NCBI GenBank assembly: GCA_963702535.1
Contig: CAVPDG010000011.1
Coordinates: forward strand, 186,001 to 250,000
Source of the DNA: CAVPDG01 sp963702535
Lineage (GTDB): Bacteria > Chloroflexota > Anaerolineae > Anaerolineales > UBA4823
Direction of reading: 5' to 3'
DNA length: 64,000 nucleotides
The first letter of the stretch is position 1. Each line of letters opens with the position of its first letter. This document shows positions 18,893-28,237 of this stretch, piece by piece. The notes beneath the pieces are model-generated. The model was not told where the DNA came from. It saw only the letters and a program-made list of their open reading frames with translations, and did not search any database. The position numbers were made by a program, and so were the translations under genes.

Positions 18893-19408
18893 ATGACGCC
18901 AATTCAACTCATTTTCATAATCCTGGCTGCTGTCACTCTGAGCGCAGCTTTCATGGTGGTTACGTCTCGGAACCTGGTGCACTCCGCCCTGTGGCTGATT
19001 GTCACGTTATTTGGGGTGGCGTGCTTTTTCGTAATCCTTAACGCCGGGTTCCTGGCAATTGCGCAAGTGGTGATCTACATTGGAGCGATTGCCATCCTGA
19101 TAATTTTTGCAGCGATGCTGACGCGCCGGGTGGCGCAGGACAGCGGTCCGCAAGTCAACGCGAACTGGATCTGGGCAGCGCTGATCGCCGTCGTCTTATT
19201 TGGCGGGCTGGTATGGTTGAATAGCCTGTGGTCAGGGTTTAGAACGCCGTTGCCGGAGCTTAATCCTGGTATGGATACCCTGCGCATGCTCGGGCAGGCG
19301 CTGGTTTCGCCCAACGCTTACGCAATCCCCTTCGAAGTTGCATCCGTATTGCTCTTAGCCGCACTGATCGGGGCGATCATTGTGGCGTGGGATAAGCGGT
19401 TGAGGTAG
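18893..19408 (+). CDS. nuoJ: NADH-quinone oxidoreductase subunit J
   Basis: A 171-residue membrane subunit with five helices that lies between NuoH and the antiporter-like subunits. The typical segment SRNLVHSALWLIVTLFGVA is seen near residues 24-42, then VVIYIGAIAILIIFAAML with the helix-3 bulge that takes part in coupling. ATG 18893 follows a GGAG site (TGGAGTAAGTCG). It sits between nuoH and nuoK with short gaps and is clearly in the same operon. Confidence 0.95.
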   Translation: MTPIQLIFIILAAVTLSAAFMVVTSRNLVHSALWLIVTLFGVACFFVILNAGFLAIAQVVIYIGAIAILIIFAAMLTRRVAQDSGPQVNANWIWAALIAVVLFGGLVWLNSLWSGFRTPLPELNPGMDTLRMLGQALVSPNAYAIPFEVASVLLLAALIGAIIVAWDKRLR

Positions 19409-19416
19409 GAGGCAAA

Positions 19417-19725
19417 ATGATTCCCCTTTCCTGGTATCTATTGCTCTCTGCGGCATTATTCTGTATTGGCTTGTTTGGCGTATTGGCTCGCAAGAATGCC
19501 GTAGCAATCTTAATGGGTGTCGAGTTGATGCTTAACGCCGTCAACATCAACCTGGTAGCTTTCTGGCGTTATCGCACTCCGGAGATGATCAGCGGGCAGG
19601 CGTTTGCCGTGATCGTGTTTGCGGTAGCGGCGGCTGAAGTAGCAGTCGGTCTGGCATTGATCATTTCAATTTACAGGCGCCGTAATACGGTTGTGGCTGA
19701 AGATATCAGCTTGTTGAAATTCTAA
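19417..19725 (+). CDS. nuoK: NADH-quinone oxidoreductase subunit K
   Basis: A 102-residue, three-helix subunit of the proton channel region. The conserved Glu of helix 2 is in LMGVELMLNAVNINLVAF (residues about 32-49) and the second Glu of helix 3 in VAAAEVAVGLALI. The start ATG follows an AGGAGG-like site eight bases after the nuoJ stop. In complexes with a second NuoM, NuoK would be expected to contact the extra subunit; nothing unusual in its length is seen. Confidence 0.95.
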   Translation: MIPLSWYLLLSAALFCIGLFGVLARKNAVAILMGVELMLNAVNINLVAFWRYRTPEMISGQAFAVIVFAVAAAEVAVGLALIISIYRRRNTVVAEDISLLKF

Positions 19726-19771
19726 CCCGAGGAATCATGCTGCATTTCGTGGTTAACGAGCGAGGAGTTTT

Positions 19772-21955
19772 ATGACAATAGAGACGCTTATCTGGCTCAT
19801 ACCTTTGCCGCCTCTGCTTGCCTTTTTTCTCATCGTCCTGTTTACGAACCGGAGTAAAGGGTTAAGCATCTTTATCGCTGTGGGGGCGGCATTTTTATCC
19901 TGGGCAATGAGTATGGTGGTCTTTGCCAACGCGGCAGCCACGGAACACCTGGGGCTACACCCATTCACCGCATCGATCCCCTGGATGCCGACAGGCGATA
20001 CCTGGTTCAGGATCGGTGTTCAAATTGATCCTCTCTCTGCTGTGACCTTGTTCTTTGTGGCTTGGACCGTGCTGATGATCTTTATCTACAGCGTTGGCTA
20101 TCATAACTATCGCCAACCCAAGGGGGACCACGACCGCCCGGGTTTGCCTCCGCACGGAGCCACCCTGACGGACGTCCACGGGCACAGCCACAAGGTGCCT
20201 TCGGTCGAACCGATGTTCTCGCGCTTCTTTGCTTTTATCGGTTTGTTCGCCTTTGGAATGTATTTATTGGTAGTATCGGATAACCTGCTGACGCTCTTTA
20301 TCGGTTGGGAGATCATGGGCTTGTGCTCATACTTGCTCATCGGCTTCTGGTATGGGAAACCATCGGCGCGCGCTGCCATGATCAAGGCTTTCCTAACCAC
20401 ACGCGTCGGGCGATGTCTTCATGTTGTTGGGGATTGCCTACCTCTATGCGGCAACCGGTACCCTGAACTATCGCGATATATTTTTCAACGAAGAGACAAT
20501 GCACATGCTGTCGACCACAGCCAGTGGTTTCTTTGGGCTCTCGGCAGCCGGGTTGATCAGCTTGTTGCTCTTTATCGGGGCAGTCGGTAAGTCAGCGCAA
20601 TGGCCCTTGCACGTGTGGTTACCGGATGCTATGGAAGGTCCCACGCCTGTTTCAGCCATGATCCATGCGGCTACCATGGTGTCAGCAGGTGTTTATATGA
20701 CCATCCGGATTTTCCCGCTCATCGTTGCCGGGGTTGAGCATGGTCAATCCACACCGACAATGGTGATCATCACTTTCATCGGGACTTTCACCGCCATATT
20801 TGCTGCTACGATCGCGATTGCCCAAAAGGATATCAAGCGCGTCCTGGCGTATTCCACCATCTCGCAACTGGGATTCATGTTTGCAGCAATCGGCATCGGC
20901 GCCTACGTTGCGGCGGTGTTCCACCTGGTAATGCACGCGTTCTTCAAAGCCCTCTTATTCCTCGGCTCAGGCTCGGTCATCCACGGCATGGAGCACGGCA
21001 TTTTGCATACCGGGAAGCACACCGATCCCCAGGATATGTTCAATATGGGCGGTTTGCGTAAGAAGATGCCAATCACCTTCTGGACATTCCTGATCGGCGG
21101 ACTGGCATTATCGGGCTTTCCGCTGGTCACAGCTGGTTTCTGGTCTAAAGACCTGATCCTGGCGGAGGCTTTCGGTATGTCGAATTGGGGTGTTCTGATT
21201 ACATTATCGCTGGCAGCATTATTGACGGCGTTTTATACAATGCGCCAGATCACCCTGACGTTCCTGGGCGAGCCACGCACAGAGGCGGCGGGTCACGCCG
21301 TTGAATCGAAATGGACGATGACCGCTCCACTGGTCGTTTTGGCGCTCTTTTCAATCGCTGCGGGTTGGTCTGGCATTGAAGATGGCTTCCCATTGTTAGG
21401 AGGCAGGGTACCCAACTGGATGCATACTTTTGCAGGTGGGACGCTGCTAGAAGAACCGGAGAAGCTGAAATTCAGCATCATCCCGCTGCTCATCTCGCTT
21501 TCGGTTGCCCTGGGTGGATTACTGATCGGTTGGCTGGTTTATCGCAAATACCGGGCTGGTGCGCCTGACCCGCTGGAGCGGGCTTTAGGACCGGTATACA
21601 AGGTGCTGCAGAACAAGTATTACTTTGATGAGCTTTATAATTGGGCGTTCGTGAGACCATCCGATCTGGCTTGCCGATACGTTCGTCTCTATCTGGATGG
21701 ACCGCAAGGTGATCGATGGGTTCTTGCATTGGTTTGCTTCCCTTACCCCGCTGATCGGGACTTTCTTGCGCACCTACATTGACAAGCTGATCGTCAATGG
21801 ATTTGGGGATGTTGTCGGTGAGGGTACCGAAGCGGGTGGGCCGGTCGGCCCGGGTCATTCAGACCGGGCATATTCAGCAATACATGGTCAGCGCCCTGGT
21901 TACTGTGGCAGTACTCAGTGCAATTTTCTACTACCTGCTTGTTCTGATGCCCTAG
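19772..21955 (+). CDS. nuoL: NADH-quinone oxidoreductase subunit L with enlarged lateral helix (three frame breaks)
   Basis: The distal antiporter-like proton pump of complex I. Core motifs are GWEIMGLCSYLLIGFW, GKSAQWPLHVWLPDAMEGPT (pump Lys) and HAFFKALLFLGSGSVIHGM. Three extra bases break the frame, at GGG 20408-20410, near 21696-21700 and at GGG 21822-21824; correcting them gives 726 residues, over 100 more than E. coli NuoL. Part of the extra length is a His-rich loop (PHGATLTDVHGHSHK). Part is in the C-terminal lateral helix, where a segment of about 26 residues occurs in tandem: YLDRKVIDGF and then YIDKLIVNGF. The protein ends with IQTGHIQQYM and a final membrane helix. The longer lateral helix suits a complex with an extra pump subunit. 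Confidence 0.93.
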
Positions 21956-21981
21956 CAGGCTTAGGGCAGCGAGGAGCAACT

Positions 21982-23529
21982 ATGGAATTCGTGATCAATA
22001 ACTTGCTGACGTTTATCTTGTTTACGCCGATTCTGGCTGCCCTGGTCATCTTTTTGATACCGCGCGATCAGGAGAGCTTAATCCGATGGGGTGCGTTCAT
22101 CTTGAGTATCATCCCGCTGGTATTTACCCTGATCCTGTGGTTCAACTTCCAGCCTAACCGGCCAGGTTTCCAGTTCCAGCAGGAAGCCATCTGGTATGAG
22201 CCCATCCAATCTTCTTACCATGTTGGCGTGGATGGCATCTCATTGACCATGGTTTTATTGACGACCTTGCTGACCCCGCTTTGCTTGCTGGCGTCATTCA
22301 GCGTCAAAGATAATATCAAAACATACGTGATCTTATTCTTCTTGCTCGAGATGGGGATGCTGGGCGTGTTCTTATCGCTCGATCTGCTCCTGTTCTTCGT
22401 GTTCTGGGAGTTCGGGTTGGTGCCGATGTACTTCCTGATCAACCAGTGGGGGAGCGAAAAGGGCGAACGGGAGATATGGGGAGGGCGGAAAATCCCTGCC
22501 CGTACCTATGCTTCATTCAAGTTCATGATCTATACGATGGCTGGCTCTTTGGGATTATTGCTGGCAATCCAGATGATCGGGGTGGTGGCGGGCACATTTG
22601 ACCTGCCTGAGCTATATCTGCGCTGGAATTCACTCACCGGCACGTTATTCGGGCTGCCGATCACGACTGTCAAAGCGATCGCTTTCTGGGCGTTCGCGAT
22701 TGCGTTCGCCATCAAAGTACCGGTATGGCCCTTCCATACCTGGCTGCCGGACGCGCACACCGAAGCGCCTACAGCCGGCTCGATGATCCTGGCAGGTGTT
22801 TTGTTGAAGCTGGGCGCCTATGGTTTCCTGCGGCTGGTGCTCCCTCTGTATCCTCAGGAAGCCAAGTATTATGCTGGGGCGCTGGGTTTGCTGGCAGTGC
22901 TCTCCATCATCCTCGGCGCTTACGCTTCTTACGGGCAGACCGATTTCAAGCGCCTGGTAGCCTACTCTTCGGTGAATCACATGGGCTTTGTAGTGCTAGG
23001 CATTGCGGCTGCAGCGTTCGCGGGGGATAGCCTGAACAGTACACTTGCCATTAACGGGGCTGTGTTGCAGATGTTCAACCATGGCTTATCTGCAGCCGGC
23101 ATGTTCTTCCTGGTTGGGGTGATCTACGAGCGTACGCATACCCGGAATTTGAACGAGTATGGCGGATTATTTCCGCTGATACCGGTATACGGCGGCATCT
23201 TGATCTTCACCTCGATGGGCTCATTAGGCTTGCCTGGCTTGGGAGGCTTCATCTCGGAATTCCTGGTCGTGCGGGGGACCTGGCCCATCTTCACGTTCTA
23301 CACCGTTCTGGCGATGCTTGGGCTCTTTTTCACCGGCGCTTATATCCTAAAGGGACTGAAAATGGTTTTACACGGTCCAATGAACGAGAAGTGGGCGGGT
23401 CACCTGAGCGAGATCAATGTTCGGGAGATCTTCGTGATCACGCCATTGATGATCCTGATGCTGCTAACCGGTATCTGGCCCGCCTGGATACTCTATGTAA
23501 TCAACCGGGCCGCAGCTGCGCTCTTCTAA
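21982..23529 (+). CDS. nuoM: NADH-quinone oxidoreductase subunit M, first copy
   Basis: An antiporter-like proton pump, 515 residues with about fourteen helices. Signatures are FWEFGLVPMYFLINQWG (essential Glu of helix 5), VPVWPFHTWLPDAHTEAPT (Lys of helix 7) and VNHMGFVVLGIAA. The open frame extends upstream through the end of nuoL, but ATG 21982 follows a clear GAGGAG ribosome site and gives the family N-terminus. The next gene encodes a second, divergent NuoM. Confidence 0.96.
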   Translation: MEFVINNLLTFILFTPILAALVIFLIPRDQESLIRWGAFILSIIPLVFTLILWFNFQPNRPGFQFQQEAIWYEPIQSSYHVGVDGISLTMVLLTTLLTPLCLLASFSVKDNIKTYVILFFLLEMGMLGVFLSLDLLLFFVFWEFGLVPMYFLINQWGSEKGEREIWGGRKIPARTYASFKFMIYTMAGSLGLLLAIQMIGVVAGTFDLPELYLRWNSLTGTLFGLPITTVKAIAFWAFAIAFAIKVPVWPFHTWLPDAHTEAPTAGSMILAGVLLKLGAYGFLRLVLPLYPQEAKYYAGALGLLAVLSIILGAYASYGQTDFKRLVAYSSVNHMGFVVLGIAAAAFAGDSLNSTLAINGAVLQMFNHGLSAAGMFFLVGVIYERTHTRNLNEYGGLFPLIPVYGGILIFTSMGSLGLPGLGGFISEFLVVRGTWPIFTFYTVLAMLGLFFTGAYILKGLKMVLHGPMNEKWAGHLSEINVREIFVITPLMILMLLTGIWPAWILYVINRAAAALF

Positions 23530-23578
23530 TTTTCCGGATTGAGATGCTGATCTTATCGTTCACAAACTGAGGTGAACA

Positions 23579-25052
23579 ATGCAATTTCCAATCTTAAGTG
23601 TGATCGTTTTTACCCCAATGGTGGCGGCGCTTATCATCTTATTGATACCGCCGACCCGCAAAGCCGAAGTGCGTGTTACCGCGCTGGCAGCCTCGATCTT
23701 TGCACTGGCGCTCTCCGCCTGGGTTTATTTTTCCTATGATATCGCGGCTGGAGGGTACCAGTTTGTAGAGAAGTACAGTTGGCTGCCCTGCATTTGGCAT
23801 CTCCTTCCATGTGGGGCTGGACGGGATGAATGCCCCGCTCGTATTGCTGACCGGTATCGTCATGTTTACGGGAGTTTTGATCTCCTGGGGCATTGATGAC
23901 CGGCCGCGTGAATTTTTTGCATTCCTGTTCATACTTGCCACCGGTGTGTTCGGCGTCTTTGTCACCCTGGACCTCTTCATGCTGTTCTTCTTCTATGAAA
24001 TCGCAGTCTTCCCCATGTACTTGCTGATTGCGATCTGGGGTTGGAAAGAGACGCGCGAGTACGCCGCCATGAAGCTGACCCTCTACCTATTCATCGGCTC
24101 GGTGATCGCTCTGGTCGGGGCGCTGGCGATGTACTTCACGTCTGGGCAAGGCACATTTGATATGGTCGCACTGGAGCAAGCCGGTTTTTCCACAGCTTTC
24201 CAACGCTTGTGGTTCCCCTTTGTCTTCTTCGGCTTCGCTGTGTTGGGCGGTATCTTCCCCTTCCACAACTGGAGCCCGGACGGTCACGTTGCAGCTCCGA
24301 CGGCGGTGTCGATGTTCCACGCTGGCGTCTTGATGAAATTAGGCGCCTTTGCTGCCTTGCGAGTTGGGATTATGTTATTGCCCGAGGGCGCCAAGTTCTG
24401 GATGCCGTGGGTTATTCTGCTCACCCTGGTCAATGTGGTCTATGGAGCCTACATTGCCAGCGTTCAAACCGATTTCAAATATGTCATTGGCTTCTCTTCT
24501 GTCTCGCACATGGGGCTTGTGATCATGGGATTTGCCACGCTCTCGCAGTACGGGCTGCTGGGGGCGGGTGTGCAGATGTTCTCTCATGGCGTGATGACGG
24601 CTCTTTTCTTCGCTGTCGTCGGCATGGTGTATGACCAGGCGCACACACGCGAGATCCCACGCCTGGGAGGCATTCGGAAGCTGATGCCCTTGGTGACGGT
24701 GGCGTTTATTGTGGGTGGTCTGGTCTCTATGGGTATGCCGCTCTTCTCCGGTTTTGTGGCGGAGTTCCCCATCTTCATGGGTGTATGGGAAGCCCAGCCC
24801 TGGATCGTGATCGTAGCATCGATCTCCATCGTGATCACGGCATCGTATATTATCCGCATCATCGGTCGGGTTTTCTTTGGGGCGTTGCCAGAGGAATTCC
24901 ACGGACATATTCACGATGTGACCGTGCTGGACAAAGTCGCTTTAGTATTCTTATCGGCAATCCTGATCGTTGTGGGCGTTTATCCCACGGTTATGGTGCC
25001 TTTGGTGGCATCCGGCGTTCAAACCATCTTGCGCCTGTTGGGAGGTGCATAA
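23579..25052 (+). CDS. nuoM: NADH-quinone oxidoreductase subunit M, second copy (one frame break)
   Basis: A second NuoM-type pump, 490 residues after correcting one extra C in CCC 23786-23788, where the true reading is SWLPAFGISFHVGLDG. It keeps the helix-5 Glu in FFFYEIAVFPMYLLIAIWG and the helix-7 region GGIFPFHNWSPDGHVAAPT, with FKYVIGFSSVSHMG in helix 8. It differs from the first copy along its whole length, so the duplication is old. The order L-M-M-N in one operon indicates an additional pumping subunit in the membrane arm. GTG of nuoN follows the stop directly. Confidence 0.94.
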
Positions 25053-26507
25053 GTGTCTGTTGGAAGCATTACTCTACCAATGATACAGGCAATCCTACCA
25101 GAAATCCTCATCCTGATCCTGGGGCTGCTGGTATTAGCGGTTGACCTGGTGCTCCCGGAGAAGCGCCGCGGCGTGCTGGGGTGGATGACTGCCGGGGGCT
25201 TGGCGTTGATCATCGGTGTCGTAATTTTATTTGGCAGACCGGGACCAGAACCCGAGCTGGTTTGGGGAGGCATGTTACGCCTGGACTGGCTTGGATTCAC
25301 TTTCTCGGTTCTTTTCCTTTTCGCTGCGATGATCACCGCATTACTCTCTGTGGATATGCCGGAAATTGGGCGCAGGGGCGAGTATTATTTTTTGATGCTG
25401 GTCTCAATGATGGGTATGTGCCTGATGGCTTCATCCGCGGATCTGATCATGCTCTACCTGGCGATCGAAACCACCTCCATCCCGCTGTATATCCTGGCAG
25501 GATTTCTCACAAAGGATGACAAGTCTACTGAATCTGGCTTCAAATATTTGCTATTTGGGGCGATGACTTCGGCGATCATGCTGTACGGTTTCAGCCTGCT
25601 CTACGGCTATGCCGGCACCACCAATATTTACGAGATCGCTGCCGGTGTCCAGGCGGATCAATTGCCTGCTGCTACCCTGTATGGGAGCTTCTTGCTGGTG
25701 CTGGTGGGGTTTGGGTTCAAGATCTCTGTCGTGCCGCTCCATTTCTGGGCTCCGGATGTGTATGAAGGCTCGCCCACGCCCATTGCTGGTTTCCTTTCTA
25801 CCGCCTCAAAAGCTGCGGGATTTGCCGTACTGCTGCGATTCCTGCTGGCTGTGTACCCTTCGTTTACCCCGCAGTGGAGCATGTTCATTGCGGTTTTGGC
25901 GGTCATTACGATGACCCTGGGTAACTTGCTGGCGCTGGCGCAGAAAAACATGAAACGCCTGCTGGCGTACTCGTCGATTGCCCATGCCGGATATATCCTG
26001 ATCGGATTGGTAGCGGTAACTGAGCTGGGGATGACCAGCGTGATTTTCTACCTGATCGCCTATTTATTTACGAACCTGGCAGCGTTCGGCGTCGTTGCTG
26101 CTTATGGAAGACTGGTAGGCTCCGATGAGATTGCAGCCTATGCCGGATTGAGCCGGCGCAGTCCGGGCCTGGCTTTGATCCTGATGATCTCATTCCTCTC
26201 ATTGGCTGGCATGCCGCCCTTCGCCGGGTTTATCGTGAAATTCGGTGTTTTTGCAGCGGCTGTCGATTCTGGCATGATCTGGCTGGCGGTGATCGGCGTG
26301 CTGAACTCGATCATCGGGCTCTACTACTATTTGACGGTCTTGAAAGTGGTGTACCTCTACCGCTCGGAAGACGAAGAAAAGCCATTGCCGATGACTCGTT
26401 CGCTGGCGCTGGCTTTGGGCGTACTGACAGCCGGTGTGATTGTGATGGGTGTCATCTTCGGACCGCTCTTTGCAATCTCCAGTCGCGCGGCTGCGGCAAT
26501 CTTTTAG
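25053..26507 (+). CDS. nuoN: NADH-quinone oxidoreductase subunit N
   Basis: The antiporter-like pump nearest to the quinone module side, 484 residues. Motifs include YLAIETTSIPLYILAGF (Glu of helix 5), SVVPLHFWAPDVYEGSPTP (helix 7 region) and LLAYSSIAHAGYILIGL. It begins with GTG directly after the preceding TAA; GGGAGG lies upstream in the end of the second nuoM. It is the last nuo gene; the ATP synthase genes follow after 41 bases. Confidence 0.95.
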   Translation: MSVGSITLPMIQAILPEILILILGLLVLAVDLVLPEKRRGVLGWMTAGGLALIIGVVILFGRPGPEPELVWGGMLRLDWLGFTFSVLFLFAAMITALLSVDMPEIGRRGEYYFLMLVSMMGMCLMASSADLIMLYLAIETTSIPLYILAGFLTKDDKSTESGFKYLLFGAMTSAIMLYGFSLLYGYAGTTNIYEIAAGVQADQLPAATLYGSFLLVLVGFGFKISVVPLHFWAPDVYEGSPTPIAGFLSTASKAAGFAVLLRFLLAVYPSFTPQWSMFIAVLAVITMTLGNLLALAQKNMKRLLAYSSIAHAGYILIGLVAVTELGMTSVIFYLIAYLFTNLAAFGVVAAYGRLVGSDEIAAYAGLSRRSPGLALILMISFLSLAGMPPFAGFIVKFGVFAAAVDSGMIWLAVIGVLNSIIGLYYYLTVLKVVYLYRSEDEEKPLPMTRSLALALGVLTAGVIVMGVIFGPLFAISSRAAAAIF

Positions 26508-26508
26508 A

Positions 26509-26538
26509 TTGGCGCAATAAATCTGCTTGTGATAAAAT
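26509..26538 (+). promoter_or_regulatory. candidate promoter of the ATP synthase genes
   Basis: TTGGCG (26509-26514) and TAAAAT (26533-26538) with an 18-base spacer, directly after the nuoN stop. The atpZ ATG is only ten bases after the -10 box, so the message would have almost no leader. Confidence 0.5.
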
Positions 26539-26548
26539 TCTCGGCGTC

Positions 26549-26857
26549 ATGATCCCGAATGATCGCCCACCTGATAAGGGCAACTGGTCGGCTGCATTCA
26601 ATGCAAAGGCTTTGACTGTTGGCGGTGAGGTTGGGTGCCTGACCCTGATCATCGTGATCCTGGCTGTGTTTGGTGGGATCTGGCTGGATCGTATCCTGGG
26701 GACAAAGCCCCTATTTACAATTTCCCTGGTGCTGGTTTCGGCGCCGCTATCGTTGGTTCTCACATATTGGATCGCCAGGCGCGCAGTGAAGGATATTCAT
26801 CCCGGCTCTGCGGCGCAACCGAAGCCTGAACAATCGCAAAGAGGAGAAGACCGGTGA
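26549..26857 (+). CDS. AtpZ/AtpI family protein
   Basis: A 102-residue protein with two predicted membrane helices (CLTLIIVILAVFGGIWLDRIL and a second after GTKPLF), a short hydrophilic N-terminus and a charged tail. The GGIWLDRILGTKPLFT pattern is typical of the AtpZ/AtpI proteins encoded before atpB, which assist F0 assembly or ion supply. The stop overlaps the GTG of the next gene (GTGA), which ties it to the ATP synthase operon. Confidence 0.85.
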   Translation: MIPNDRPPDKGNWSAAFNAKALTVGGEVGCLTLIIVILAVFGGIWLDRILGTKPLFTISLVLVSAPLSLVLTYWIARRAVKDIHPGSAAQPKPEQSQRGEDR

Positions 26858-27903
26858 GTGAAGTAACGAAAAAGAAGCGTGTTCCGGTGAAAAGATGGAT
26901 CATCCTTGCGTTGATCGCTGCTGGTATTTACTGCGCATACATTGGACCGTCGATATTAAAACCGGTGAGTCCAACCGTAGTATTACCGGCTGAGCCCATT
27001 TGGCCCGGTATCTGGCTAACCAACACGATGCTGGCGACGATCATCGCCGACATCCTGCTCGTGCTACTCGCCATCGGCGCGTACCGGTTCAGCAAGAGCG
27101 GTAACCTGGTTCCGAAGGGCATGTACAATGCTTTTGAAGCCATCGTGGAATATCTTTGGAATTCCGTCGAAGGGGCTACCGGGAAATGGGCGCGCAAGAT
27201 TATCCCCCTGGTTGGGACGATATTCCTGCTGATCTTTGTCGCCAACATGATCAAGATGGTCCCTGGCTTCGAGAGCATTGGATATCTCGAGAAGCCGCAT
27301 AAATCGAGCATTGCCTGGGGTACCGTCAAGCTGTTCTCGATCGGCAGCCTGCCGGTATATGCGCTCAACCCGGCGGAGAAAATTGTGTATCGTCATGCCG
27401 AGTTGAGGAGGAAGGAGCGGCCTCCGAAGAACATGCTGAGGAGGGCCATGAACTGTGCGAAGGAATGCCAGGTGATCCCCTTCTTGCGCGGCTCTGCCAC
27501 GGATCTCAACTTCCCGCTTGCGCTGGCGGTCATTGCCGTATTGATGACGCAGGTCTTCGGCGTATGGGCTGTGGGACCGGGATATTTCTCCAAATTCCTC
27601 CCGCTGGGCAAACTCGTGGGGGGTGGTATCTTCGGGATTATCGATTTTGGGGTCGGCTTCTTAGAGCTCATTCTCGAGTTTGCGAAGATCCTCTCTTTCA
27701 GCTTCCGGTTGTTTGGCAATATCTTCGCCGGAGTTTTATTGCTCTCCATTGTTGGCGCATTACTACCGGTCGTCATTCCCCCTGGGCTTTACCTGTTTGA
27801 GGTGTTCTTCGGTACCATCCAGGCGTACGTGTTCTTCCTGCTGGCGACAATGTTCATCAGCATGGCGCTGGTGAGCCACCATGGCGGCGAAGAATCCCAT
27901 TAA
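26854..27903 (+). CDS. atpB: ATP synthase F0 subunit a
   Basis: The stator channel subunit that carries protons to and from the c ring, 349 residues. The essential Arg lies in FSFRLFGNIFAGVLLL, the half-channel residues in RGSATDLNFPLALAV, and the last helices end in a short His-rich tail. A stretch between about 27390 and 27470 reads as an unusual Arg/Lys-rich loop using AGG codons. A neighbouring frame there gives an acidic, Gly/Ala/Glu-rich loop with the codon choice of the rest of the gene. A pair of compensating shifts is therefore suspected. The start is GTG 26854, overlapping atpZ. Confidence 0.93.
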   Translation: MSEVTKKKRVPVKRWIILALIAAGIYCAYIGPSILKPVSPTVVLPAEPIWPGIWLTNTMLATIIADILLVLLAIGAYRFSKSGNLVPKGMYNAFEAIVEYLWNSVEGATGKWARKIIPLVGTIFLLIFVANMIKMVPGFESIGYLEKPHKSSIAWGTVKLFSIGSLPVYALNPAEKIVYRHAELRRKERPPKNMLRRAMNCAKECQVIPFLRGSATDLNFPLALAVIAVLMTQVFGVWAVGPGYFSKFLPLGKLVGGGIFGIIDFGVGFLELILEFAKILSFSFRLFGNIFAGVLLLSIVGALLPVVIPPGLYLFEVFFGTIQAYVFFLLATMFISMALVSHHGGEESH

Positions 27904-27962
27904 AACGAATATTGGCAAACTCAGGTTTAGACACAATCATCATCTAAAGAGGAGAAACAGAA

Positions 27963-28205
27963 ATGAATGATCCAGTCGCGTTTGTGGCAGCGTTCAAGGT
28001 ACTCGGAGCTGGTCTGGCTATGTTGGGCGCCATCGGCGCAGGTATTGGTGTAGGTATCGCGGCTTCTGGTGGTGTGCAGGCAATGGGACGTAATCCTGAC
28101 GCCGCTCCCATTATCCAGACGAACATGATCCTTGGCATGGCATTTGCAGAGGCGGTAGCAATTTATGCATTGGCTGTAGCGTTGATTATCATCTTCGCTG
28201 CCTGA
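27963..28205 (+). CDS. atpE: ATP synthase F0 subunit c
   Basis: The 80-residue hairpin protein of the rotor ring. Helix 1 holds the Gly-rich packing motif GAIGAGIGVGIAASG, the polar loop reads GRNPDAAP with the conserved Arg, and helix 2 carries the ion-binding Glu63 in GMAFAEAVAIYAL. The residue after the Glu is Ala and there is no Gln/Ser/Thr set of the Na+-binding type, so proton coupling is likely. A GAGGAG ribosome site precedes the ATG. Confidence 0.96.
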   Translation: MNDPVAFVAAFKVLGAGLAMLGAIGAGIGVGIAASGGVQAMGRNPDAAPIIQTNMILGMAFAEAVAIYALAVALIIIFAA

Positions 28206-28237
28206 TTCAGGAAACTTAATAAGGAGCTGAACCGCTT

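Noticed and set aside
24375..24914. Minus-strand frame of 179 codons opposite the second nuoM
   Set aside because: Composition is rich in His, Asp and Arg, as expected from the reverse of membrane-protein codons; the plus-strand gene explains the region.
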